Of a DNA stretch of 64,000 nt, positions 11,914-24,721 are shown piece after piece; the stretch's first letter is position 1, and the number at the start of each line of letters is the position of its first letter. This DNA is from Bolinopsis microptera. Taxonomy: Eukaryota; Ctenophora; Tentaculata; Lobata; Bolinopsidae. Location of the stretch: the NCBI RefSeq assembly GCF_026151205.1, contig NC_087083.1, positions 9,299,460 to 9,363,459 on the forward strand, read 5' to 3'. A model generated the notes under the pieces. That model was given only the letters and a program-made list of their open reading frames with translations, ran no database searches and had not been told where the DNA came from. The position numbers were made by a program, and so were the translations under genes.

Positions 11914-14900
11914 TTAGTTGAACATCATCAGCACCAGTTCCGTTATCTGCTGGGTATCTACCCCTGTAAAGGCTACTTTAGCACAGCTCTTGTTGTCTTC
12001 CTTTTTGGCGTCTACTACCCGTCCATTGTCCTCCACGTTTAGGTACATATCCTCAACTGAAGGATTGTAATATTATATTATTATATATTATTAATGTTAA
12101 ATTAATATTGGGTTAGTTATACGGGGGGGGGGGGGGGGGGGGGGGGGGAGGGGGGGGGGGGGCTCTTAAAAGTTTCACAAGATTACTAAGAAAGGTAAAC
12201 CAAGGTACCCTCAGCCTCCCCGGCCATTCTGTAAATTTCTTAAGAAGATAATACTGTTATTGCCCTGTGCTGTAAATTTCAGTTTGTTACAGTTAATTGA
12301 TACTTTAATATCACTGGGATTCACTTTACGGACAGTAGATGATAAATGTCTCGCACTAACCGAAAATAAATCAGCTAATGCTGTAACATACAGCTGAAAT
12401 ACCCATGCTATTACCCTTATAAGTCCAGGCTATTTTTAAATTGAGTCGAGATTATTACAAGAGAACAGATGTTAGTTACTGAGCGGCGCTCAGCCTGTCA
12501 TTCCGCCGAATCTCTATTCTATGTTTATTGTTTATGAACATAATAGCCTGGGATCCCCAGGTAAAGATGCTAGTTCTTTAGTTACAGAGCAGTTCAAAGT
12601 TTAAACCTGTGTAAAGTTCAGGGTTCATATAGTAAACGTAGCAGTGAACGTCGTGTATTGTCAGTCTCCTGTCTTCTGGCTTCGATTCACCGTAGAAAAC
12701 TGGAGGGTAAGTTTTATTATTAATGTTGTAATAATAATAATAAACTTGATAAAAGGTTTAGTATAGCTTGACTCATCCAAGCTTTTCAATACAAATAATT
12801 AAAAGGAGCCAGGGTTTGGACTGGCTTTACCTGTTTGAAACCGTTCCATCACGTTACATAATATTCATGCCTACAAATCCCTTTTTTTATAAATAGCGTC
12901 ATGGGGAACTTTATAAAGTAACTAGAAAATATAGTGGACTGCTCTTTCATGAATGTTTTTATAGGCATTTAAAACCGTTTCAATGTATCGTGAACACCCT
13001 GTATATCCCAGATATTATGGTAATACTAGAAAACCCGTGGTCACAGGGAGGAAGCTAATAGTATTTTTTGTTAGTAAGTTTAAATCGCGTCAAAATATCC
13101 TACACAATCGAAGATACAGCCGATTAAAATGTTGCTCGCACTAAACACAACATTAATATCAACAAAACCGATAAAAATGCTGTTTTAACAATCTTTGCAC
13201 GTGTGTGTAACAACCCTCGTTACCATGGTTACTTTGCAACCTTTTGCTTTTTACCTTATTTGCACGTGGGCGGTCGTACATCATCATCATCAGCAGAAAT
13301 AATTCTTTGAAATATAATATAGATATCAATAAGTCAACTTATATTATGCTTATTTGATTAATTAGTCCCGACGGATAATTGTTAAAGTTAATTTAATTTT
13401 ATCAATCAGCAGTCTATAATTCTTCATACTAATCTTTGGGTTTTATTAATCCTCTGTTTAATATTCGATGTCGGACGAATCACTTATCAATTTAATTAGC
13501 TATCTTCGATTGCTATCCATTAATATATTTATTAATCTATTACTGAGATTGACGTACTGCTTACCTACCAAGGTATTTAAATTTAATGTCGGCGTCAACT
13601 GGTAGTTTTTAATTAATCAAAAAGTGACTTAAACAGATTTCAGATTTAATGTTCAAAGGGTTAGCAAATTGAGTAATCTTGCACGCTTGATAGGTAACGC
13701 GTTTCACGTTTGTTTTAATTTACTTTAAATCTTATGGGAATGATCAATGATGAGCAAATTAGAATTCAGCGAAATTGTATTATCAGCTACGAATAATCGC
13801 ACGAAAGCGATACTTTTGCCATTGGAATTGATCGAATCATCAACGTTTAATCATTATTTGCGTAATCCTTCCCTTAAAACTTTAAAAGCTTAAAGGAGGC
13901 AAAAAGCGGATGCCACTTAAATAAAAGAGTTTCTTTGATTAATAGACTAATAGAGTTTTATTTAAATTATAAGTTGTTTTACCCATCGCTTTGAAGGTTC
14001 CCTCGATGCAATCCTTGTAGAATTCTTTCTGTTTTGTTTGTGATGCCCTGATAAAATTTGGTTACGTTTTATTAAATGTATCAATATCAATACCAATTAT
14101 CGTTTTTAAAGATGAAAATGCAGGTCTAAAAATTATTTATTTCGAGCTGGATTCATCAGATTACAGTCAATATTCTCATCACACTTCACAGTTATTTAAA
14201 TCAACCAGCTGAACCACCAAAAATTAGTTTTAGATTTATTTGCTGTTAAGCTGATAAGGGTGTCGATATTTTGTATTAAATACTTTTAAAATGTTACAGG
14301 TTACAGCAATGAATTTTTTTTAAAATCTTATAAACGAACTGAAGATGCACCATCTGTAAAAGATTAAGCCTCTACCTGCTGATAAGGGTATTGATATCGA
14401 ATCTAATAGTATGAGTAATATCAAGAGGGAACAGTGTTATCTTAGCCCCACTTCTCAGTACACACTGCGCTGCCTTCCCGTCCATACCAAAGTTGTACTC
14501 GGAGGCCATGTTGGTTTTTGGGCAGTTCCCTGGTTCGTAAATCGCTCCTGGGCAAGATTTGTAACACGTTAGTGTTGAATTGTTACATTATTATGCTAAT
14601 TTAATATATAAACATATTTATTGAGGAATTAATTTAATGCAGTTCGAGAAGTCCTATTCCTCCTCGCATCCAAGAGTGCCGTTTTTCTTGTATCCATATC
14701 GAATATGGTTTTGAAGAAATAGTCCTCCATTGTCCTCTAAATAATCATATTGTCCTCTAAATGATTACTTTGCAAATATTACTAATTCATTCAACTCATG
14801 AATCATTCTGTTGTGTGACATGGTACAACATATTATTAGCTATTTCCACCCCGTAATATACGTATGTGACCATCTACTTTAGGTTCAACAAATGCAGGAT

Positions 14901-17900
14901 GTACTCCCTTGGCGGGCCCATGAGTACTTGTTTAATTATGCAAAACAACTTTGTAACATTAAAGTATTGAAATAAGCAGTAAGTACTTTTGTTTGCAAGG
15001 AGGAGTATGAAACTACTCCAGCCATATACATACTCTAGATTATAAACATATATTCTATACACAGATTCTTCACATAGATTTACGTGAGTTGGGCACTCTA
15101 TGTTTCAGTTTGCGGGTTTGTTTAAAAAAATAAGTAACAACATCACAAACCTCCCATAATGATGATATCTTTACACTTGCTCAGAATGCCTGGTGAGATC
15201 TCCTCTATTCTGTGGAGGTTTGTGAGGGGTCCTATAGCTATGATAGTAACATTGCTTCTAGTTGTGAGTTGCTCCAGGAGGAACTGCTCTGATGAGGTGT
15301 CCGAACAGTCAAAGTGGCGGGTTGATTGCTTCTTTAGGGTTCCTGTTACGGTTTTGGTAATAATAAGTTTAAATAACACCACTATTAAGATACAACTTAT
15401 AATCAGCAGTGTTTAATCTAGTCATAGTGGTAACAATAATATAACCATTTAAAATTAAAAGAAACACTTGGTGAGCAATTGCTCGTGTAACTCATGGGTT
15501 AAAACGGAAACAAGCGGTATTAATTTTGACTTTGTTATTCTCCCTTACTGTTGGACTGTTGGAGACGAGTTATTGATTATAGCACGATCCCTTGATATCA
15601 CGTTCTGTAGCCAACATTGCACGTACTAATTAGAAATATTCGAGATAAAACTATTCCAAAATTAGGTGGCACAGTCGAGTGTTCATGATGGCCAGCAGGC
15701 ATTATATTTACTTGTATGTGGCTTTAATCAGTAAATATGAGCTATTTATTTGCGCTAAACTTAATCTTTCAGTTCCCTGACTGTTGGAGTCGAGTTATTG
15801 TTAATTGGATGATCCCTTGATACCACGTTCTAATTTCTATAGCCAACATGCACATGCTAATTAAAAATATTCGATATAAAACTATTCCTAAATTAGGTGG
15901 CACAGTTGAGTGGCACAGTTGAGCTAGCAGGCATTATATTTATTTGTATCTTTGTATGTGACTCTGGAAACGTATAATTGACTTGATTTCTTTATTCTAT
16001 AGATCTGATTGGTAACAGCTATAAGATGTAATGATTCCTCTCAGCAGGTATATGATGGACATGCCCCAATCAGTCAATCACTATTTACAAAGCTTTAAAC
16101 AGTAAATATGGGCTATTTCTTTGCGCTAAACCTAATCTTTAAGTTCTCTGCACAAAAAAGGCTCATACAATTTAACAAATTAAGACATTATGCAAACCGT
16201 TTGCCAGTATCTCGGATAAACCATTGATTCAATTGACGAGTCCATGATGATATGATTTGATTCATCTTAATGGACAAACCAAAGCCATACGTCAAAGTAT
16301 CGAGTTAAGGGTGTCTGGAACATGAGGGACCGGAGCAATAAAAGAACAGTTTAAGTGATCTCTATTGTCCACTAGGTTGTGGACCCTATAGAGCACCTAC
16401 GTTGCTCTATATTACTCTAAATTGCAATATAAATATTATATAATATGTTAGAGCTATGTATGTTAGAACTTTGAAAATATTTCCCTCTTAAAACCCTAAC
16501 CTACCATCGATATCGTAATTTTAGGTATAAGCTGTATATTGATCATGGAAGTTTTGCTTTTGTCGAAAAGCAGTGCATGAATATATCAATGTGAGATGTA
16601 ATGGGTTTCAACAGCAACTTTAATCAATTAATCTTATCAATATCTTACCGCAATGGCCATCAGTCCCGTAGAAGAAGGAGGCGTGAGTGTCGTTAAACTC
16701 AGAACTAGCAGATCGGAACACGGGCACGTCAGTCACCTTCAGTACCTCCTTCACGAGCATGTTGGTACTTTGGTAGGCACTTTCGGTCGGTATGTTTCCA
16801 CACACTGTCGTTATTCCTGAACAGGGGGGCTCTCACGTGAAGTTTCTGTAAGTTTATAAAGTTATAAAGATATAGGATATAGGGGGGGGGGGGGCTCTCA
16901 CGTGAAGTTTCTGTAAGTTTATAAAGTTACAAAGATATAGGATATAGGGGGGGGGGCTCTCACGTGAAGTTTCTGTAAGTTTATAAAGTTATAAAGATAT
17001 AGGATATAGGGGGGGGGGGGGCTCTCACGTGAAGTTTCTGTAAGTTTATAAAGTTATAAAGATATAGGATATAGGGGGGGGGGGCTCTCACGTGAAGTTT
17101 CTGTAAGTTTATAAAGTTATAAAGATATAGGATATAGGGGGGGGGGGGGCTCTCACGTGAAGTTTCTGTAAGTTTATAAAGTTATAAAGATATAGGATAT
17201 GGGGGGGGGGGGGGGCTCTCACGTGAAGTTTCTGTTAGTTTATAAAGTTATAAAGATATAGGATATAGGGGGGGGGGGCTCTCACGTGAAGTTTCTGTTA
17301 GTTTATAAAGTTATAAAGATATAGGATATAGGGGGGGGGGGGGGGCTCTCACGTGAAGTTTCTGTAAGTTTATAAAGTTATAAAGAAATATAGGGGGGGG
17401 GGGGCTCTCACGTGAAGTTTCTGTAAGTTTATAAAGTTATGAAGATATAGGATATAGGGGGGGGGGGCTCTCACGTGAAGTTTCTGTAAGTTTATAAAGT
17501 TATAAAGATATAGGATATAGGGGGGGGGGGGCTCTCACGTGAAGTTTCTGTAAGTTTATAAAGTTATAAAGATATAGGATATAGGGGGGGGGGGCTCTCA
17601 CGTGAAGTTTCTGTAAGTTTATAAAGTTATAAAGATATAGGATATAGGGGGGGGGGGGCTCTCACGTGAAGTTTCTGTAAGTTTATAAAGTTATAAAGAT
17701 ATAGGATATAGGGGGGGGGGGGGGGGCTCTCACGTGAAGTTTCTGTAAGTTTATAAAGTTATAAAGATATAGGATATAGGGGGGGGGGGGGCTCTCACGT
17801 GAAGTTTCTGAAAGTTTATAAAGTTATAAAGATATAGGATATAGGGGGGGGGGGCTCTCACGTGAAGTTTCTGTAAGTTTATAAAGTTATAAAGATATAG

Positions 17901-20870
17901 GATATGAAGATGGAAGGGTTTGGTATAGGTTTGACTACTATCTTACTATGTAGCTAGGGTGATCAGTATAAAGAAATAAAAAATTGGCCAAGGAATAAAT
18001 AATTTAGGTCCCGAAAAATGGACCCAGGTGATGTCAAAATCACTATATGCGGTAAATCAGGCCGCGGTAAATCGGGGTTTACTGTAGTGGGTAACACTAC
18101 TATAATACTATAATACTAGTGAACACGCTTGTAGAGATACTCTCACTATATTTCCTGAAAAGCCGCATAAGTCACTTTTTAAGTTGATAATTAGTTGGTT
18201 TTTTCTGCGCTTCATTTCATTGTCGAACTAGAGTACGTAAATCTATTTGTTTCGTTCTCGATAGAATTAATGCTATCTTAGCAAAGTGAGAACTACGATA
18301 CATGGGACTTAATTCTGGGATTTAATAGCACGTAGTGAGAGTTAAATTTAAATTTTATACTTTTGTATAGTAGCTGAAACGTTTCTTTATTTATTTCGGC
18401 TTCATTTGCCTGATGGCTACTTAATTTAGACTAACATATGGCGTCATTTGTCGAGTAAACTTCCACGATGTATTTCAGAATTTCATCTCCAATAAAAGGG
18501 ACAAAGAGAGTACTTATGATTTAGTTCCACCCTAGTACCATGCATTAGTAGTGCTTGAAAACTGAATTTAGATTTTCTGCTCCTAGATAGAGCTGAACCG
18601 TCTCTCTATCTCATTCCGTTTACTTGCCTAATGGCTATTTAACCTAACCTAACCATGGCGTCATTTGTCTAGCAAACTTCTAAAAGTCCATAATGACAAT
18701 GTAAACACTTGCTGCTAGACGCCGTAACTTGTTCTGAACCCCCAGGTGAGAGTCGTAATTTATTATGGGCGTGTCTCAAAATTTACGAGATTAATTTAAA
18801 GTAAGTTTAGCTCAATTTATTATATTTGCATGTCTATTCAGCGCGCTACTTTCTTCAGCCCAATCCATGTTTTGTCGGTATCTGGTAGTTATGCTAGCTA
18901 ATATTTATAGTTGTTCTTGTCTCGTCAAGCCGAAGAAATATATTTTACATTTTAAAGATTTCACGACAGTTTTGTTAATCGATTGTTTCATTAAACTCGT
19001 ATTATTGCCCTTTATACTTCAGGACTAGGAACCGACCGGAATGGGTTTTTGGCTGCCGGACCGGACTTTGCCGGATATCAATCTATTATCCGGTTAGCCG
19101 GATTTTGCCGGATCGGAACCGGTTGTTAGGAAGGGCAAATATAAGCTTGCCGGAATGTGCCGGATCTTGCCGGAAAATTTAAATTAATCCTTATTATTGG
19201 GCTTTTGTCATTATCAATTATGATATTAATCCTTATGAGCCATAGTTTGTAATTACACAATAAGTTCCGCATTTCTAAGAGCTATACGACCAGACCGATG
19301 ATGTTTACTGTTTAGGCTTAGCTCAGTAGACATTTGTAAAATATCAAATCAACAAGCAGAACGTTGGAACAAGAGTAGACAAGTTATTATCAGAAATGAT
19401 ATGCAATTGGCATATCCTACCAGACCCCTTGAGCGAGATTAAGAGTAACTCTAGAGCTACTAGTACTGTTCGTAATAAGGTTCCGTTTTCCTCTATAATA
19501 CATAGGTATGTTGCGTTTATTGTACTTCACAACAGTTTTGTTAATCGATTGTTTCATTAAACTCGTACTATTGCCCTTTATTCTACAGAGCTACATGACT
19601 TATTCTTACGTTTTTGCCCAAAAAATCCGGTTTGTGGGTCGGAAAACCTTTAAACCTTCTTTGTTGGCCACATTAGGGCTGGTTTAAGATAGTAACATAT
19701 CCCCCGCGGTCCCGCTTTAGGGCTGGTTTAAGATAGTAACATATCCCCCGCGGTCCCGCTTTAGGGCTGGTTTAAGATAGTAACATATCCCCCCGGGTCC
19801 CGCTTTAGGGCTGGTTTAAGATATGATCATATCCCTCGCGGTCCCGCTTGCTGGCACACTCTCCGATTAAGCACCAACCCTTGAAAGTAGTTTTAAGATC
19901 ACACTCAACTATAAATAGTATTCTAGGAAACATCAGCGGAAATTGAGCCCAAAGCTGAAGCTAGAGGGGGACCTGATTGCTTTTTGCTTTATTTTGTTGG
20001 CTTGTTACAGCAGGCGGTATTATAACACATATGCTGCTATCCCTAGTCATGGTTATTCAGATATTCGCAATCAAATGATGGACTTCACAGCAAACAATGG
20101 GTCCGACTCCAGGCACAGAAAACACTGAGAAGGGCACCCTCACTCAATCAGAATATTAACGTATTAGGTTTATTAACTGGAGGGTTCCTTCACGAGCAAC
20201 CTACCCTCCTACTACATATTAAATGGAGGGTCATGTTGTCTTGAGGGAAATTTTGCAGAAATTTGCTGTTTCTTACTAGCCACCTTTAGTAACCTGTACT
20301 GTTTAGCATGGTGGAGCGAGGGGAGTTTCCTTATAATGGTTGCTAAGAAACTTTAGTAACCACTAACCAGGGGATACTGAGTATCGTTAGTTATCACTGG
20401 GTTACTGTGGTTACTCAGTAACCTTTATAAGTTACCCCATGTTTACTGAGGCTGGTGAGTAATTCTTTAGTAACCAAGGAATCACATTACTGAGTAACCT
20501 TAGCTATGATAAAGTTACTGAAGTTACTAAACAATTTAAGTTATGAGGAGCTTACTGAAGTTACTAAATAACTTAAGTTATGATAAGGTTACTGAAGTTA
20601 CTAAATAACTTAAGTTGCGAGGAGGTTACTGGAGTTACTAACTTACTAAGCAACTTAAGTTATGATAAGGTTACTGAAGTTACTAAATAACTTGAGTTGC
20701 GAGGAGGTTACTGAAGTTACTAAGTAACTTAAGTTTAGTAACCAAGAGTTAATTAACTATTCATTACCTAGCACCTTGCATCGTTTAGCTCGGTGAAGAG
20801 AGAGAAAGTTTGCTAAACAGAAGGTGTCGTCCACCCCACAGTCAGTGTCTATTATTATGTTGTTTTCCAT
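11914..20870 (-). CDS. Inosine/uridine-preferring nucleoside hydrolase-like protein, at least 6 exons
   Basis: Family role: hydrolysis of the N-glycosidic bond of ribonucleosides for purine/pyrimidine salvage. Minus-strand exons: 20870-20768, 16816-16649, 15342-15151, 14547-14376, 14047-13983 and 12056-11914. All junctions are GT-AG and keep phase (1,1,1,2,1), giving 280 residues. Residues 8-15 are DTDCGVDD, the family's calcium-binding signature. Then come VLGITTVCGNIPTES (about 33-47), GTDGHCG, TIIAIGPLTN (123-132), IIIMGGAIYEPGN, MASEYNFGMDGKAA and the C-terminal strand MYLNVEDNGRVVD. Length is about 30-40 residues below the usual 310-320. The expected His-Asp motif (His241/Asp242 in the Crithidia enzyme) was not found, so an exon between 12057 and 13982 may be missing from the model, or the protein is degenerate. 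The start ATG (20870-20868) is 12 bases after an acceptor-like CCAGCAG. Confidence 0.8.
12123..12163. repeat. Poly-G run
   Basis: About 41 bases of G with a single A lie in an intron of the nucleoside hydrolase, about 65 bases upstream (gene sense) of the last exon. On the gene's own strand it is a C tract, which could act as an extended pyrimidine tract. Confidence 0.9.
12479..12575 (+). repeat. Dispersed repeat copy (CGCTCAGCCTGTCATTCCGC family)
   Basis: CGCTCAGCCTGTCATTCCGC, then ATGAACATAATAGCCTGGG and CAGGTAAAGAT recur in reverse complement at 27312-27398, with the same spacing apart from one 8-base difference. It is a mobile or formerly mobile repeat inside a nucleoside hydrolase intron. 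Confidence 0.7.
15547..16150. repeat. Diverged tandem duplication of about 230-300 bp
   Basis: The blocks CTGTTGGAGACGAGTTATTG, GATCCCTTGATATCACGTTC, ATTAGGTGGCACAGT, GCAGGCATTATATTTA and TTTGCGCTAAACTTAATCTT near 15550-15770 recur in the same order at 15782-16145 with substitutions and small insertions. The duplication lies in the intron between exons 2 and 3 of the nucleoside hydrolase. Confidence 0.75.
16822..17905. repeat. Minisatellite of about 63 bp, 17 copies, with variable G runs and an E-box per unit
   Basis: Each unit is a G run of 6-16, CTCTCACGTGAAGTTTCTGT, AAGTTTATAAAGTTATAAAG and ATATAGGATATA. Seventeen CTCACGTGAAG cores are counted. The array starts 3 bases beyond the acceptor of nucleoside hydrolase exon 2 (acceptor at 16817-16819), so on the gene strand the first unit's C run forms the pyrimidine tract. 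On that strand each unit also holds TTTATAAACTTACAG, itself an acceptor-like sequence. CACGTG occurs once per unit. Confidence 0.95.
17906..20350. other. Intron 1 of the nucleoside hydrolase: assorted repeats, no coding sequence
   Basis: This holds two diverged copies of a segment ending ATGGCGTCATTTGTC (near 18439 and 18655), a cluster of GCCGGAT/CCGGAAC words at 19025-19170, and the 44-bp array listed separately. Nothing resembling an exon was seen. Confidence 0.5.
19673..19850. repeat. 44-bp tandem repeat, 4 copies
   Basis: AGGGCTGGTTTAAGATAGTA followed by ACATATCCCCCGCGGTCCCG recurs four times with small changes (the third has CCCCCCGGG, the fourth TGATCATATCCCTCG). Confidence 0.9.
20380..20745. 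repeat. Degenerate GTTACT-rich tandem array beside exon 1 donor
   Basis: Units of roughly 37-40 bases built from GGTTACTGAAGTTACTAAAT and AACTTAAGTTATGATAAG repeat imperfectly. The array stops about 20 bases from the donor of nucleoside hydrolase exon 1 (donor at 20766-20767). The GGTTACT word is shared with the 20-bp minisatellites at 45.2, 47.8 and 50.5 kb. Confidence 0.8.
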
Positions 20871-21822
20871 GTTGACTCCTTCCTGCTGGACAAAAGATAT
20901 GAGTTGGTAAGTAATTCTGTGGCATTTTATATTTTTAGTTCGTTGGAAGTTTATTAAGATATTATCTTGATATGATATTTGAGCATGATGTTTTGCCCCC
21001 GATTCGTAATAGTTGATACTGTTCAAACATTTCAAAAATAAGAGACATTTCAAAAATGAGAGACAAATCACAAAACCGTCGAAAACCCACAATTTAAATT
21101 GCATGATTCGGCCGGGGATTTGATTTCATATTCGAAATCAGTCAACGACAAATAAATATGCACAATATTCTGCAGGAGGCTATAAATTGTTATTTTTTGG
21201 GGTAAAAACAGGTAATGGCGGCAATGATTTTTTTTAAACCATCGTATGCCAATGTAAACAATATTGCATTAACTAATTGAATAGTTGAATGGGTTTATGG
21301 AGTGATGAGACATATATATGTAAAGTGGGGATAATGATTCCAAACATCATTATATGATAAAAATGCTTTTTAAAATGGGGCATATGACTCACTTAAAAGT
21401 GTGAATATTTATTTTTTTTCAAAAACCACGCTTAACAAATAAATGAAATGTAGTTTAGGTAAAAAAATAAATATGAAACATTTAAATTATAACGTAACGA
21501 GATTCAAGATAAGCGTCAAAATTTTGAGTTGAGTAGCAAAAATCACGGCTTCTCAGAGCTTAAATTTGATACAGTCGAAAACACGTCTTGACAAATAGAA
21601 GAATTTTAATTGTAATTGTAGCAAAGCTAACAGAAGGGTAAACAATAAACAAAGAAATCAGAGAAGGAAGAATAAAAATGCCTCATCATGGATGATGGAA
21701 GATTGTATCGCGTACTAAAGCTCGCAATTGAATTCCACAATAATTAATTGAAGGATACATTGTTCAGGTAAACTGGTGTGTACAGTTCCACACTGGGAGA
21801 TGTGCGGTAGTGTACATGTAAC

Positions 21823-21955
21823 GCGATAGTTAGCAAGTTTATAGTTTGCGCTAGCTAGTGTTAAATGGCGCTAGTTAGCGCTGGATCGTGACATCCAGCG
21901 CTATCCAGCACTAATTCAAATTAGGTTATTGGCGCTAGATAGCGCTAGCTATCGC
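21823..21955. repeat. Palindromic element (GCGCTAGCTAGCGC type)
   Basis: GCGATAGTTAGC at the left matches GCTAGCTATCGC at the right in inverted orientation. The centre holds a perfect 10-bp stem hairpin, AGCGCTGGAT / ATCCAGCGCT, at 21877-21902. A partial copy is at 9945-10020. Likely a MITE or foldback element. Confidence 0.7.
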
Positions 21956-22054
21956 AGAATTAGAACCCTTCCACGAATGGAAAATTCAATGTTTAAAATT
22001 TCTTATTTTCGCTCACTGGCTACGTGTCTGCTTTCCCAATTCTCCCCGACAAAT

Positions 22055-22345
22055 TGCAATTTTTGACGTTTGCCGCGACAAATCGCGATTTTCTCAGATC
22101 CTCGCGACAAATCGCAATTTTTTCAGTTCTCCGCGGCAAATTGTGCATTTTTCAGCCGAACATCCGGTCGGTTCCTACTCCTAGTCCGTACCTACATTCG
22201 GATGGCTGTGGTTGGTTCCATATGCTTTTACTACTTATAAAAAACGTGATAATATTTGGCCCTCAGATTTAGGATAAAGGAAAATGCGATTTTTCGCGGA
22301 GAACTGAAAAAATCGCGATTTGTCGCGGAGAATGGGGAAACTCGC
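22055..22345. repeat. Inverted repeat with CGCGACAAATCGCGATTTT arms
   Basis: The left arm (about 22065-22150) has three tandem variants of CCGCGACAAATCGCAATTTT. The right arm (about 22283-22345) carries the reverse complement, AAAAAATCGCGATTTGTCGC and GCGGAGAACTG. Between them lie about 130 bases of unrelated sequence. Open frames crossing the arms are by-products of the repeat. Confidence 0.65.
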
Positions 22346-22755
22346 AATTCCGCACATGCCACGATTCCCTTTTGTATTGGCTGAAATCTTGGTTGAACTG
22401 TATAAAACTACTTGGTTCCTGAGTAAAGTTAAATTCGAGTGCTGTAAACGAACTCTGGGAAAAGCAGCCAACACGAGGTCGAGAAGGTCATATGAGCGGA
22501 GTTAAATTTAATAAATTAATAAGACGAGACACACGAACAATGAACAAGTCTAACGGAGCTTAGCTACTTGGTATAACTATTGAGCTAACCAGGAAATATA
22601 GAACAATTCGAGAAAAAAATAATGATGAATAAATAAATAAAAGATGGAAGATTTATAGGTGCAATCCTGAATATTACTAACGGCCACTAGAACGAACGTC
22701 GAACACCGATACATCAATAAGACAACATTAAGACAACAATAAGAAAACATTAAAA

Positions 22756-22817
22756 ACTAGAACGAACACCGATGCAAACATCGGTGTTCTAGAACGAACA
22801 ACGGTGTTCGTTCTAGT
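22756..22817. repeat. Hairpin with ACTAGAACGAACACCG arms
   Basis: ACTAGAACGAACACCGATG and its complement meet near 22776, and a second inverted copy (CGGTGTTCGTTCTAGT) ends at 22817. A related CTAGAACGAACGTCGAACAC lies at 22689. Compound palindrome, non-coding. Confidence 0.75.
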
Positions 22818-23037
22818 TCCCTTACTAACACATTTCTATGAGTTTATACTTTCGGGACTTTTGGACTTTTGGGCAGGACGACAGTTTGTGTAGCTTCTAC
22901 ATGTAAGATTTTAGCCGAGGTGATGAATGGAATGGCATGATCATGTTTCAAGAGCAGTAGGAGCGCTTTGGTGAAGCCTTAAAAAAGTACTCCGTCCTAG
23001 GTTTAACTTAAACTAAGTATGTTAGTGTCCACGATTG

Positions 23038-23155
23038 TACAGGGTGGGCCAAACGTCAGTAGGTACCCATACGTTGGGTCTTATACAGGTCTTTATACCT
23101 CCGCTGTGTTTTATATTTGAGACGTATGGGTACTGACTTTTGGCCCACCATTGTA
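23038..23155. mobile_element. Tc1/mariner-like MITE, about 118 bp
   Basis: The left end TACAGGGTGGGCCAAACGTC, followed by AGTAGGTACCCATACG, matches the inverted right end CGTATGGGTACTGACTTTTG followed by GCCCACCATTGTA. Ends beginning ACAGGGTGGGCC are typical of mariner-type elements (family knowledge) and the flanks are TA/GTA. Too short to encode a transposase. Confidence 0.65.
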
Positions 23156-24351
23156 AGATTGTAGATTACGGTAGTTTTCCATCAGGCTGCCAGGTCTTAC
23201 GAAAGCTAAAAAGTAAACAATCAGTACTATTTGCAACCAATCTTGTGACTATAAAATGATTATATAGTATCGAGGATCGGATTTTCACGTAAAAAAAATA
23301 TCGAGCTAACTACGAACAGTAACACGGCAACAGTACGTGGGTCTTCAATGTTAAAATAGAATAGAAACGTTATTTTTCGAGTGACAATTCAATTTACTTT
23401 CAAGCCACCATTACATGACACCTATGAAGTGACGCCGGAAGGACTTTGCCATAAGTATAAACTAGGCTGGTACATTTTAACTTCAGCAAGTACTTCCTGG
23501 TGGTCCTGGCTCATAGCTTTTGAACTTCATACATGAAACAAACACACACTAATTACTGAAACTCAGAGAGCTGGATAATATGTTTCGCACGTATAATAGT
23601 CCGACATCATTATAGTCGGCTGCTCATTCTAACTTTCTAAAATAGTTATTTTTTGGGGCTCTTAAGGTTTCTTAAACCAAAGTTCTAGGTGTTTGGATAT
23701 ATCGTTCTGTGATTGTTATACGATTAGGTAACCTGGACAGTTCCACTTTAGCAGTTTGACCTAAAGGTATGTTACTACTTCATGGTAGGGATATCCATAA
23801 CATCTAGATTATGCTTGTTATTTTCATATGCAATATTCATTTTAAGATAATTTTTCAGCGTTCATACTGGGAAATGAGTAAATCATAATAAGAAATGATT
23901 TACATCTACAGGAAAATACAAAAATTCTTGTTGTAAAAAAACAAAACTACATGCAAATAACTATAAACTACTTGATCGACTATGATTGAAATCGATTGCA
24001 ACAAAAACAGAAGCTTGATAAAAAGTAAACAAGTCTACACTCGAAACCAGAAGACATATTTAACTGTTGTTATATTCGAACACGTACTCACTGCGTTTAT
24101 ATAGTTCGACACGTACAGTCAGTGGTTCGGGTTATTCATTGATGCAAACAGATGACTTTATGACTTGAATATGTGTATATGTCAAATAAAGAAGGACTGT
24201 ATAAGTGATGAGCGTTATAGCTGATGTTGCGTATGAAATCTACAAGTCAGTGATGATTGTATTAAACTGGAAAATAATCCAGTGTAGACCCGCTTCTGAC
24301 TCGACTAGTGTCGGCTTTTTACGGCCATCCACAAGGAAGTTTCATTTTAAT

Positions 24352-24395
24352 AAATGTATTCAATTGTTGTTGTGAAACAACAATTAAATACATTT
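24352..24395. repeat. Perfect-type hairpin, 20-bp arms
   Basis: AAATGTATTCAATTGTTGTT and AACAACAATTAAATACATTT are inverted with one mismatch around a 4-base loop. No pyrimidine or T run suggests a histone or terminator function. A foldback remnant is most likely. Confidence 0.7.
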
Positions 24396-24721
24396 ACAAT
24401 CACAAGCGGGTAACCTCTTGATGCGTCTTTTCCAATCACCATCAAAGTTTGAAAAAGAAATGCATGATCACGGTGATCACTTATATTTAAAGATTGAATA
24501 AAATTATATTGTTATGTACCACTACCATATGATTTTTTAAAACATTTGGCTGGTGTACCAAAAGCCGGTCCCTAAACAAACAAATGGTGGAAGAAAATGA
24601 ATATAATTTTTCATGTCAGATAAAAGGTATAGTATTAGAAAAGAATACCGAAAAGAATATTTCATTAATCCAAAAGATATGACTTCATGACTTAGTAAAA
24701 GATTAACAAACGATGTCATGA

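Noticed and set aside
22024-22505. Small frames across 22.0-22.5 kb
   Set aside because: They follow the CGCGACAAATCGCG inverted repeat arms and have no gene features.
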